Below, piece by piece: positions 47,236 through 56,808 of a stretch of 64,000 bases of DNA. This stretch comes from Candidatus Obscuribacter sp. (GTDB taxonomy: Bacteria; Cyanobacteriota; Vampirovibrionia; Obscuribacterales; Obscuribacteraceae): positions 4,402,001 through 4,466,000 of the forward strand of contig JADJQZ010000001.1 in assembly GCA_016712465.1 (NCBI GenBank), read 5' to 3'. The stretch's first letter is position 1. Each line of letters starts with the position of its first letter. Below the pieces are notes generated by a model. It was not told the DNA's origin, made no database searches, and worked only from the letters and a program-made list of their open reading frames with translations. The position numbers were made by a program, and so were the translations under genes.

Positions 47236-47246
47236 GCAGTCAGCGC

Positions 47247-48209
47247 TCAAGCCCCCGTGCTGATATCAAAATTGGTGTGTACACTGTAGCCAATCTTGGT
47301 TTGCTTGGCAGAGAGGTCTCTTCGGCTGATGAATCTATCGGAGCGCACGGCTCTAGCCGCCTCGGTAGGCTTGAAGGAGTATACCCCCACAAGATTGGCG
47401 GCTTCCCGCACGGCATCTAGCTCAGACACGCTGCATACTCCCAGCCTCGATTGAGGGCGTAACTGAGGATCACTCTGCCCGAGGAGGCTAAAAGACAGGG
47501 CATCGATGGAACTACTGGCGGTGACCATGGAATTAGCCAGAATCTCCGATTGATGCTTCTGAATATACTGCTTCAGTGAGCGAATATCTTTGTCTTTCAC
47601 AAGGGAATTGAGGGAGTTGATACCAAGCAGGGAGCCCCCTGAAAGATAGAGGAAGCAAACCGGATGCCCCTCCTCATCTACCACCGCGATGGAACCGGGA
47701 GCAGCCAGGTCATGAATGAATTGCATGCAACCCGAGAGCGACTCAAGCTTATCTTCAGCCGGCGCCGGATTGAACACGCCGCCATGGAACATGGCAGCGG
47801 CAGACTCCACCAGGTCATCAGCGAGAATATAGCTGTCTACATCGCTATTTACCGAGCTTATCTCGCTCATCATCAGCCCATAGGCCTCCGGTCCGAAGAC
47901 CTGCTCGGGGCGCGACTTGCTGCCGTAGACACAGGCGATCACCCGACCTTTATATATGAGTGCCGCCGAGCGTGATTTGTAGCGACTCGACTCCATTTTG
48001 ATGCAGCCCGAGAGCTTCTGCGCCTCAATGTTAATGAGCTGCGGCAAGATGGGCTGCTTGTTGGATAGTGCCAGATTGACGCGAGACTTGGGCGACAAAT
48101 TCTGACCTGGTAAGAAATTGACGGCGCGGCGGCTGGTGCCCTGAAATTCCTGGGCGCCGCGTTTTATGCGACCTAAAGGTCCTACTCTGAAACGAAGATT
48201 AGATAGCAT
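47247..48209 (-). CDS. Unknown protein with two similar halves (DUF4388-like)
   Basis: 320 residues from ATG 48209, which has TGGAG six bases upstream; a TTG at 48353 is open in frame but lacks a site. Two segments look related: KLSGCIKMESSRYKSRSAAL with an adjacent KGRVIACVYGSK, and SLSGCMQFIHDLAAPGSIAV with GHPVCFLYLSGGSL, each a G-x-I/M…G-x-V/P…C pattern like the DUF4388 and roadblock-associated repeats that follow signalling proteins. Function is unknown; it lies upstream of the kinase on the same strand. Confidence 0.5.
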   Translation of the reverse strand: MLSNLRFRVGPLGRIKRGAQEFQGTSRRAVNFLPGQNLSPKSRVNLALSNKQPILPQLINIEAQKLSGCIKMESSRYKSRSAALIYKGRVIACVYGSKSRPEQVFGPEAYGLMMSEISSVNSDVDSYILADDLVESAAAMFHGGVFNPAPAEDKLESLSGCMQFIHDLAAPGSIAVVDEEGHPVCFLYLSGGSLLGINSLNSLVKDKDIRSLKQYIQKHQSEILANSMVTASSSIDALSFSLLGQSDPQLRPQSRLGVCSVSELDAVREAANLVGVYSFKPTEAARAVRSDRFISRRDLSAKQTKIGYSVHTNFDISTGA

Positions 48210-48581
48210 GATTGCTCCAGTATAGTAAGAGGGAGAGAATGAATTGATGCGAAGCCACGTTTCACTGCCCCTGGAGGGAACCTCGCAGGAAGCATCTGCA
48301 AACGTGAATGCACCTGGCTGCGAAAGCGAATTCAATCTATATCTAGAACGCAAACGCGAACGCAGCGGTGCTTGCGGGCAAAGGCAAAAAGCCTGGCCCT
48401 ATCTGGTCAGTTGTTGGTAAGGAGCACAGCATGGCTGAAAATTTGCCACGCTCCGACCGGTTAAGGCCGGGCCAAAATAGATCTTTCCACTATTTTTAGC
48501 TGACGCAGATTCTATACCTTTATTTAAGGGTTGTAAAGCGGTCAAAAGCAACAAAATTGGGTGCCGGTTCAATTTAATCTT

Positions 48582-49682
48582 TTAAGCCGCGAACTGAGAG
48601 CCGAGGGCGTCGGCAGCCATGATGGCATCGAGCAGAAGGTCGGCATCTACGGCGAAGGGCTCATTGTGGGCGGTTTCACCCGGGGCGCTGGCTCGTACGG
48701 CAACGCCCTGCAGGCTTTCCCGGGAATGGTCCTTGACGCCCAGTTGCGCCAGGCTGATGGGCAAACCCACCTGGCTGCAGAATTGCATAATCTCGGCAAT
48801 CAAACTGGAGGGCTTGCCCTCGGCCACCAGCTGCACGAGCAGTCCGAAAGCTACCTTCTCGCCATGCAGATAATGATGGGTTTCAGGCAGGGTGGTCAAG
48901 CCATTGTGCACAGAATGGGCGATAGCCAGACCGCCAGACTCAAAGCCCAGCCCCGAGAGCAGGGTGTTGGCTTCCACCAGGCGCTCAAGAGCCGGGGTGA
49001 CGGCTTTCTTGCGCACCGAATTGAGGGCGGCTAGACCATCGTTCATCAAAGTTTCGTGGCAGAGCCGAGCCAGGGCCCGCGCACTAATGGTGGTGCCACC
49101 ACCCAGTTGATTGCGCTTCCTGGCATTTATGACGGTATCGGCCTCAAACCAGGTGGCCAGGGCATCGCCCATGCCGGCCACCAGCAGGCGCGGTGGCGCC
49201 TGGGCGATGACGGCGGTATCCACTAGCACCAGGTCGGGGTTGCGCTTGTAAAAGAAGTATTGATCGAACTCGCCGTTCTCGCGGTAAACCACAGAAAGGG
49301 CACTGCAGGGGGCATCGCTGGAGGCCACCGTGGGGCAATTCACAGCCGGCAGGTCAAGCCGCGCGGCAACCGCCCGGCTTGTGTCGAGCACCTTGCCGCC
49401 ACCGGCACCAACTACCACGCTTACCTTTTGCGCCGCGGCAATTTGAGTGAGCCTGTCGATTTCGCTTGTGGAGCACTCCCCGGAGAATTTCTCGATTAAG
49501 ACCGTGAACCCGGCTTTGGGCAAATTGCTTTGCCAGGTATCACTGAGAAGCTTAGCCGCCGACTTGCAGGCGATAATCATCACTTTGCCCGACCAGCCAA
49601 ACTTAGCCATCTCGTCAGCGAGGGCGTCGGTGGCATTTTTCCCCTGCACATAGCGGGAAGGCGAGCAAAATACAGTGAGCAT
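48582..49682 (-). CDS. Glycerol-dehydrogenase-like iron/zinc-dependent alcohol dehydrogenase
   Basis: About 366 residues. NAD-binding region VVVGAGGGKVLDTSRAVAA, then CPTVASSDAPCSALSV, the metal ligand Asp in VAGMGDALATWFEA and the metal His residues in AHSVHNGLTTLPETHHYLHGEKVAFG: all landmarks of GldA. It oxidises glycerol or a related diol or aldehyde with NAD. The ATG at 49682 with GGTGG upstream is preferred over 49715. Alone on its strand. Confidence 0.88.
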   Translation of the reverse strand: MLTVFCSPSRYVQGKNATDALADEMAKFGWSGKVMIIACKSAAKLLSDTWQSNLPKAGFTVLIEKFSGECSTSEIDRLTQIAAAQKVSVVVGAGGGKVLDTSRAVAARLDLPAVNCPTVASSDAPCSALSVVYRENGEFDQYFFYKRNPDLVLVDTAVIAQAPPRLLVAGMGDALATWFEADTVINARKRNQLGGGTTISARALARLCHETLMNDGLAALNSVRKKAVTPALERLVEANTLLSGLGFESGGLAIAHSVHNGLTTLPETHHYLHGEKVAFGLLVQLVAEGKPSSLIAEIMQFCSQVGLPISLAQLGVKDHSRESLQGVAVRASAPGETAHNEPFAVDADLLLDAIMAADALGSQFAA

Positions 49683-49849
49683 GGAAGCCACCTGTGGAAG
49701 AAATAAACCGCACAATTATAGCCGGACTCAAACAAAGTGCTTCGCCGCCCCATTAAACCGAGGATGCTAAGCGCGCAGGTAAGCGCGACGGAGTAAACTA
49801 ATCATGCTAGCCGCAAAGCACTTGTGAACCCGAACAGGCATCGGATGTA

Positions 49850-51091
<1,242 letters not shown>

Positions 51092-51095
<4 letters not shown>

Positions 51096-52051
51096 AAGTA
51101 AAGGTATGGAATGCCTTCGCCAGCAACAACAGCGGCAGCTATACCATTGTTGGTAGTTTTCCCAGTTGCGAAATAGCAGAGGAAGTAGCCCGGGAACTGA
51201 CAGAAGTTTTGCAAAGCCATTCAGATTGGCTGAGCGCAAAAGCCAACTGGAGCCGCTTGCCCGAAGCCTTTGAAGAATCGCCGTTTAGCAAGTTTATAAA
51301 GAGACATGATTTGCATCCGAAAGAAAATGAAGGCGGCATCTGGACTGACTGCGACGACGATATACCCCAGGCATTTGCCATCGAATCAAAAGTAATTGTG
51401 CACCACGACTATACAATAACCATGCCCAGAGAGTTTGGGGAATTCTTCTATTGCAAAGGCGGGCGGGTGCAGCAAGAGATCAACCATGCCCATAATCCCG
51501 TTGTCGCGATCTGCGAACTGTGGGTACCCTGGGAAGAGAGAAAGGAGGAGGAACTGCCTGGAAAAATCTCCGCCCTGCTGGAGATCCTCTGTGCACCGGG
51601 TTCTGCCTTTCTTGAGCTCTCCCGCGGAGGCCGATATGGACCAGCCTGGCGCCGCGGCGATGAATTCGGCGCCGCGCCTCTAACGATCGGAGCAATTTTT
51701 GACGATCTCTGCGCCGGCTTCACCACCGTGAACCAAACAGCAAATGAGCAAGGGTTCAAGACTTCGATCAAAGTTTTCGAAGCCTTCAACGAGAGCGATC
51801 CGCTTAGCTTTCTGCGTCCTTCCACACCGCCATTAGAGCGCAAGCTGAAATCTCTCACGCTTCTAGAAGCTGGGTATGCCCCCACCGAGGTAGTTAATGT
51901 TCTCATGCAGTTGCTAGACGTAAGCTATTCAGACGCCAGAGACGTACTAGACTCGGCGCCGGTTGTGATTTTTGCCGATGCTTTACCGGAAAGGGCTGAA
52001 GAAGCAGCGAGTTTGCTCAAAAAAGCAGGGGCGTCGGTGCAGATTTCCTGA
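51092..52051 (+). CDS. Unknown protein with L7/L12-like C-terminal domain
   Basis: 319 residues; GTG 51092 follows GGGAGGA and overlaps the radical SAM stop by four bases, so the two are translated together. The N-terminal 230 residues form an unrecognised domain (VKVWNAFASNNSGSYTIVGSF at the start). The last 70 residues (VVNVLMQLLDVSYSDARDVL, then LPERAEEAASLLKKAGASVQI) have the pattern of the ribosomal protein L7/L12 C-terminal fold. It may bind the radical SAM enzyme or its substrate. Confidence 0.55.
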
Positions 52052-52087
52052 CGAGCCTGTGCCAGGGCACCGTTCCCCAAAAGAGAC

Positions 52088-52204
52088 TCACTCTATAAAA
52101 GCCGAAATATCAAGACTAAAGCGTTGAGCCAGTCGCTTTGCCTGCTCAAGACTCAAACGCCGTTCACCCTTTAGAAATTCAGATACACGAGTTCCCCTAA
52201 AGCT
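52088..52204 (-). pseudogene. HigA-type antitoxin C-terminal remnant
   Basis: On the minus strand a frame ending TGA at 52088 reads FRGTRVSEFLKGERRLSLEQ and on to RLAQRFSLDISAFIE, the recognition helix and tail of HigA/Xre-like antitoxins. Its front half is missing, and the frame overlaps the 3' end of the beta-lactamase gene. No toxin gene is nearby. A scar of a lost toxin-antitoxin module. Confidence 0.6.
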
Positions 52205-53237
52205 CTCCGGCGCAGGCTTTGGCTGCGACTTTCGCCATGAGTGCTTCCCGCGCCTCAATTTTTGCCTTAGAGCCTTTCACAAAGATGGCAAAGTATATGG
52301 TCTCGCCGGCCGGGCCAACAGCCACACCCACATCATTGGTGCCGGCATTTTGCCCGGAGACATCACGGCCGGTGCCGGTCTTATGGGCTAGCGTCCAACC
52401 AGCCGGCAAACCGGCTTTGATGCGACTTTGTCCGGTCTGACAATTGAACATGTCTTGCAAAATCAGAGCCGTAGACTTCTTGGATAGCAATTTACCGCTA
52501 TAGAGCTTCTGCAAGAGGTCTACCATGGCCTCGGGGCTGGTGGTATCGCGAGGGTCACTCAAGAAGGTCTCAATTTTCAAGCTATCAGGCTGCAATTTGC
52601 CCTCGGGGCGGTCAATGCGCACGCCCTTAACGTCTGCCTCTTCCAGCAAGCGCGTGACGGCGGCGGCACCACCGGCGCGGCTGATTAAGATATCGCAGGT
52701 GGTGTTATCGCTATCGCAGATAGAGCGCGTGATCAAATTGCGAATGGTGAAATCAGACTGCTTACCTTTGATCGCTTTCTTGATGGGGCTGTGAATGGTA
52801 AGCACATCGGCCTTGCGCACCGTTATCTTGTCTTTCACCGAGAGTTTACCGGCGTCGGCCAGACGCAGGATGGCAATTGAAACAGGCAGCTTGCATACGC
52901 TCTGCATCGGGAAAAGCTTTTTCTCATTGTAGAAAAATTGCTTCTTTCGCTGGGTGTCGACTACAGCGATTCCAACTTCGCTGCCTTCGCTGCCCTCACT
53001 GCCCTTGCCGCGTGCTTTGGCAATCTCGGCTTCGGTTAACACCTTATTTGTAGGAGCAGCAAGCTCTGTCGGAGATGCCACCACCGGAGCCACCACCGCC
53101 GGCAAAGACATCAAAGAAAGACTCAAAAGCGATACTACAAAAATCTTCTCGTTCTTCAACACAATTAACACGTGTCCCCAAAATCTGACTTGCTCTAAAT
53201 CTATGACGGCGCCACGCCGCAAAAGGTCCGCAACCAA
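52197..53237 (-). CDS. Class A beta-lactamase-like serine hydrolase
   Basis: Class A motifs in order: SVCK (catalytic Ser and Lys), SDN in SICDSDNTTC, the omega loop RPEGKLQ…DPRDTTSP, and KTG in AHKTGTGR. The Glu equivalent to residue 166 is present, but the usual Asn170 of the ExxLN box is Gln. A signal peptide (KIFVVSLLSLSLMSLPAVVA) precedes a spacer rich in Gly, Ser and Glu. The real start is probably a GTG or TTG near 53160; the first 25 residues of the long frame look untranslated. Secreted to the periplasm; hydrolyses beta-lactams or acts on peptidoglycan. Confidence 0.88.
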   Translation of the reverse strand: MVADLLRRGAVIDLEQVRFWGHVLIVLKNEKIFVVSLLSLSLMSLPAVVAPVVASPTELAAPTNKVLTEAEIAKARGKGSEGSEGSEVGIAVVDTQRKKQFFYNEKKLFPMQSVCKLPVSIAILRLADAGKLSVKDKITVRKADVLTIHSPIKKAIKGKQSDFTIRNLITRSICDSDNTTCDILISRAGGAAAVTRLLEEADVKGVRIDRPEGKLQPDSLKIETFLSDPRDTTSPEAMVDLLQKLYSGKLLSKKSTALILQDMFNCQTGQSRIKAGLPAGWTLAHKTGTGRDVSGQNAGTNDVGVAVGPAGETIYFAIFVKGSKAKIEAREALMAKVAAKACAGEL

Positions 53238-53553
53238 CGACTAATGATACCTTTTCCGGCACCTGCTGCCCTTAATAGTGGCTCAGCAGTACCCTACTGA
53301 CAATTTGGAGCATATGCAATCAAGACAGGCGGGCTCACCAGAGCGTATGCAGTTCTGCCTGGGGCTCCAGGAAAGATTATCGAAAGATTGGGCGTGTATG
53401 CTGAAAATAAAGGCACCTTACTAGACCTTCAAACTCCCTCCGGGGATTCCTTGCTTTGCCTTCAATTGTCAGGCAGCAGTCGCTATAAGTAGCGTGGCTG
53501 TCGGTACCAGTTTGTATCTAGCTATTTTAAGTCGGTATCAGTCGGGGATTCCA

Positions 53554-54783
53554 ATGCTTCTGATAAATTCAAGTTTCGTTGGCGGGTTGGGCGGTGCGAG
53601 TAAAGCTGCCGGTTTTGTTCATCACCTGAATCAGCGCGCTATCGAATACAGGTTGGTGACCGACCTGCGCTCCGTAGAGAAGCTAAATCTGGTGGGTCTG
53701 ACTCCCGATATCGTTTTTGAAGCAACCCCAGATATGTCCGCCGACTCCATTTACAAGGAAGTGCGGCAACAGCTGCGAAGCGTCAAGTATGACGGCATGT
53801 TGAGCTTTGGTTGGCGTACTTTTGTGCCGGCAAACGCCATTGAGCGTTCGGTACCGGCAATCATTATCGACGGTGGTTGGCCGGAAAGGCTGGAAGATAT
53901 GCCCAGCCCTTTTTGCAAAGACATTTATCGGCAGCTCAAAGCCTATTGTCTGACCAACTACTTCTTCGATCATCGTCTCGGCGACTTGCTGCCGATGAAG
54001 GATCAAATCAACTTCCAGTGGATTGCGCAGCCCTTCCCAAAGGAAGACGTGTCCTGGTTCAGAGCCCTGGCAGAAGCTAGAAAGGCACATTCTTTAAACC
54101 ATGCTGGAGCGGAAAAGGCGACCTCTGCTAAGGCTAAGTGCACAATTTTTCTAGACCTCAATCCGGAATATATAGACATGCACCAGGGCACCTTCACCGG
54201 CGGCTGGCTGACACCCAGGCAGCTTGATGAGTGTAGAGGCTTTGTCAGTCGATTGCTGATCGAGTTGGACGCAGCAAAACATCCTCTGCAGCTGGTTTTG
54301 CACGAGAAAATTGTGGCGGAGTTAAGCCCCGTGGTAAGTAAGTGCAAGAACCTCAAAATAATCGGTCACCCCTCACTGCCGCCGGCAGAGCACCACAAGC
54401 TGAGAAACACCGCTGACCTGGTCTTGCTGAGAGCGTCGCGTTGCGTGGGAGCAGCACAAACAGCGCTATCGATGGTGCCGGCTCTGCATACAATCTGCCC
54501 GACCGCCAGAGACTATATGGGAGAGAGCTATAGTGCTGCCATTGCAGAAGACCTGGGAATCGCCTGCTGTCTAAATCATGAAGGTTTCAGCCTGCGCGAG
54601 GGAATAATGGACTACCTTGACTCCGGAAAAGCCGCGCAAGTAGCCCAGAGAGCACAGGAAATGGCCATCAGCACCTGGCAGGAGCGAGGACCGGACTTTG
54701 TCCTGAATCTCTTATACAGTGCGCCCAAGTCGGAGTCGAAGCACACTGGAAGACAGGGCTGGAATCAAGAGATTTGCGCCTGA
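53554..54783 (+). CDS. GT-B-like glycosyltransferase-type protein (tentative)
   Basis: 409 residues from ATG 53554, which has GGGGA five bases upstream; a GTG at 53494 would add 20 residues. It begins LLINSSFVGGLGGASKAAG, a Gly-rich first strand and loop, and later has LRNTADLVLLRASRCVGAAQT with SMVPALHTICP, the lay-out of the C-terminal nucleotide-sugar site in GT-B enzymes such as MurG. No catalytic residue can be pinned. Unknown acceptor. Followed by the SulP gene behind its own promoter. Confidence 0.45.
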   Translation: MLLINSSFVGGLGGASKAAGFVHHLNQRAIEYRLVTDLRSVEKLNLVGLTPDIVFEATPDMSADSIYKEVRQQLRSVKYDGMLSFGWRTFVPANAIERSVPAIIIDGGWPERLEDMPSPFCKDIYRQLKAYCLTNYFFDHRLGDLLPMKDQINFQWIAQPFPKEDVSWFRALAEARKAHSLNHAGAEKATSAKAKCTIFLDLNPEYIDMHQGTFTGGWLTPRQLDECRGFVSRLLIELDAAKHPLQLVLHEKIVAELSPVVSKCKNLKIIGHPSLPPAEHHKLRNTADLVLLRASRCVGAAQTALSMVPALHTICPTARDYMGESYSAAIAEDLGIACCLNHEGFSLREGIMDYLDSGKAAQVAQRAQEMAISTWQERGPDFVLNLLYSAPKSESKHTGRQGWNQEICA

Positions 54784-54810
54784 AACTGTCAGGTTTTGCT
54801 TGACCTCCTG

Positions 54811-54816
54811 TATAAT
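54811..54816 (+). promoter_or_regulatory. Perfect -10 element TATAAT before the SulP gene
   Basis: TATAAT at 54811-54816, 45 bases before ATG 54861. The spacing to a good -35 is not clear (TTGACC is only five bases away, TCAGGT is 17 away), so strength is uncertain. Confidence 0.45.
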
Positions 54817-54860
54817 GCCACGGCTTGAGGTAATTGTTCAGGCAGCAACTTCAGGGTCCG

Positions 54861-56693
54861 ATGACAGCTCCCAGTCAAAACAGTCACCTAAATCCCTTTA
54901 AAAGGGAAGCCCAGCCCCATGGTCTGGGGCGCTGGGTGCCGGGACTGAAGCTCTTACGCACTTACAAGCGGCGCTGGCTCTTAAGAGACCTATCTGCCGG
55001 AGCGGTACTCACCACTATTCTTGTGCCTGTAGGCATGGGCTACGCCGAAGCATCGGGCTTGCCCGCTATCTGCGGGCTCTACGCCACCATGACCGCCCTG
55101 GTTACCTACGCCATATTCGGTAGAAGCCGCATTCTGGTTCTGGGTCCAGATTCTGCCCTGGTGGCAATTATCGCAGCCAGCGTCTTGCCCCTGGCAGCGA
55201 GGGGCTCGGCCCATGCGGTGGAACTTGCCGGGGTGCTGGCCATTCTTGCCGGAGTGATGTGCGTAGCAGCCGGACTTCTGAGGCTGGGCTTCATCACCGA
55301 CCTTTTATCAAAGCCCATTAGACTCGGTTATCTCAATGCCATCGCCCTTACCGTCATTCTCGGTCAGCTGCCAACCTTACTTGGCTTCAAGGTAAAAGGA
55401 CTGGACGTAGTCACCGAGGCCAGCGGCATTGTTAAAGGTATTGCCGGCAATCAGGTGAACCATACTGCCTTCGCCATTGGTGGCACCTGCTTACTTATTA
55501 TTCTGGCGTGTAAGCGCTGGCTGCCAAAGTTTCCGGGGGTGCTGCTGGCAGTCTTCCTGGCTACTGTAGTGGTATCACTCTTCAATCTCGCCCATCATAC
55601 CGGACTCTCGGTGGTGGGAGAAATTCCCCGGGGGCTGCCCGCCTGGCGCGTGCCCGAGGTGAGCGAAAAGGAATTGAACTTGCTATTTCACAGCGCCATA
55701 GCTATTGCGCTAGTGTCATTCGCCGACATGTCGGTGGTATCACGCACATTTGCTCTGCGTGGGCGGTATGAAACCGATGATAACAAAGAGCTTTTTGCCC
55801 TTGGTCTATGCAACGTTGCAAGCGGCTTCTTTCAGGGCTTCTCGGTGACGGGAAGCGCCTCGCGCACACCGGTGGCTGAAGCTGCCGGAGCCAAGACACA
55901 ACTGACAAGCGTTACCGGCGCCATCTGCGTGGCACTTCTAATCGTCATTTTTCCCAGCCTGCTCATGAATGTGCCGCATACGGCTCTATCAGCGGTTGTT
56001 ATTTGCGCCTGTCTTTCACTGGTTGATATTAGCAGCGTCATCGAGCTATACGGTGTGCGCAAAGCCGAGTTTGTAGCCTGCCTGGCTTGCTTTCTGGGTG
56101 TGGCAGTAGCGGGGGTTATTCCAGGCATATTCATTGCAGTTGGTATTTCGCTCCTGGTCTTCATTATTCGCGCCTCAAGACCCTATAGCGCCGTTCTAGG
56201 CAGAGCCAAAGGGCTAAAGGGTTACCACGATATCAGCCGGCACCCTGAGGCCAAACAAATACCGGGTCTGGTGCTCTTTCGCTGGGACGCACCTTTGTTT
56301 TTCGCCAACGCCAGACTCTTCCGGGAATGCGCACTGGAAGCCATTGCCAATGCACCAACGGCGGTCAAACGAATTGTTATTGAGGCCGAGCCTGTCACCG
56401 ATATCGACTCCACGGCAGCGGACGCCCTGCGGGAGCTTGAGCATGACTTGAACGCGGTCTCCATTGAGCTGGGCTTTGCGCAAATGAAGGGGCCGGTGAA
56501 AGACCAGTTAAAAAATTACGGACTCTTCCAGAAAATCGGCGAAGAGAATTTCTTCCCCACCCTGGGCGTGGCAGTTGATGCCTACGTGCACACGCACCAG
56601 ATAGAGTGGCACGATTGGGACGGCAAGAAGTGCTGCAAGCATGCACCCCATTCCGGACCCTGCCCCGATGAAGTAATGAGCGATTCGCTTTAG
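54861..56693 (+). CDS. SulP-family anion permease with STAS domain
   Basis: About 610 residues. The SulP signature LSAGAVLTTILVPVGMGYAE with GLPAICGLYATM is at the N-terminus, followed by about 12 membrane segments (GPDSALVAIIAAS; GFFQGFSVTGSASRTPVAEAAG). The C-terminal 150 residues are a STAS domain (LVLFRWDAPLFFANA, VTDIDSTAADALRE), the cytoplasmic regulatory part. Transports sulfate, bicarbonate or other anions. A short His/Cys-rich tail (CCKHAPHSGPC) is unusual and could bind metal. ATG 54861 after AGGG is preferred over TTG 54834. Confidence 0.93.
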   Translation: MTAPSQNSHLNPFKREAQPHGLGRWVPGLKLLRTYKRRWLLRDLSAGAVLTTILVPVGMGYAEASGLPAICGLYATMTALVTYAIFGRSRILVLGPDSALVAIIAASVLPLAARGSAHAVELAGVLAILAGVMCVAAGLLRLGFITDLLSKPIRLGYLNAIALTVILGQLPTLLGFKVKGLDVVTEASGIVKGIAGNQVNHTAFAIGGTCLLIILACKRWLPKFPGVLLAVFLATVVVSLFNLAHHTGLSVVGEIPRGLPAWRVPEVSEKELNLLFHSAIAIALVSFADMSVVSRTFALRGRYETDDNKELFALGLCNVASGFFQGFSVTGSASRTPVAEAAGAKTQLTSVTGAICVALLIVIFPSLLMNVPHTALSAVVICACLSLVDISSVIELYGVRKAEFVACLACFLGVAVAGVIPGIFIAVGISLLVFIIRASRPYSAVLGRAKGLKGYHDISRHPEAKQIPGLVLFRWDAPLFFANARLFRECALEAIANAPTAVKRIVIEAEPVTDIDSTAADALRELEHDLNAVSIELGFAQMKGPVKDQLKNYGLFQKIGEENFFPTLGVAVDAYVHTHQIEWHDWDGKKCCKHAPHSGPCPDEVMSDSL

Positions 56694-56808
56694 GTTCACC
56701 CTCGCGCAAAGGCAGTCCCGAGCCAAGCCGCCTTGTCAAGCGGCGGTTTAATATGCCAACCTGGGTGGAATTGCGTCTATGATCTATGCACTTTAGATGG
56801 AGATTGTC

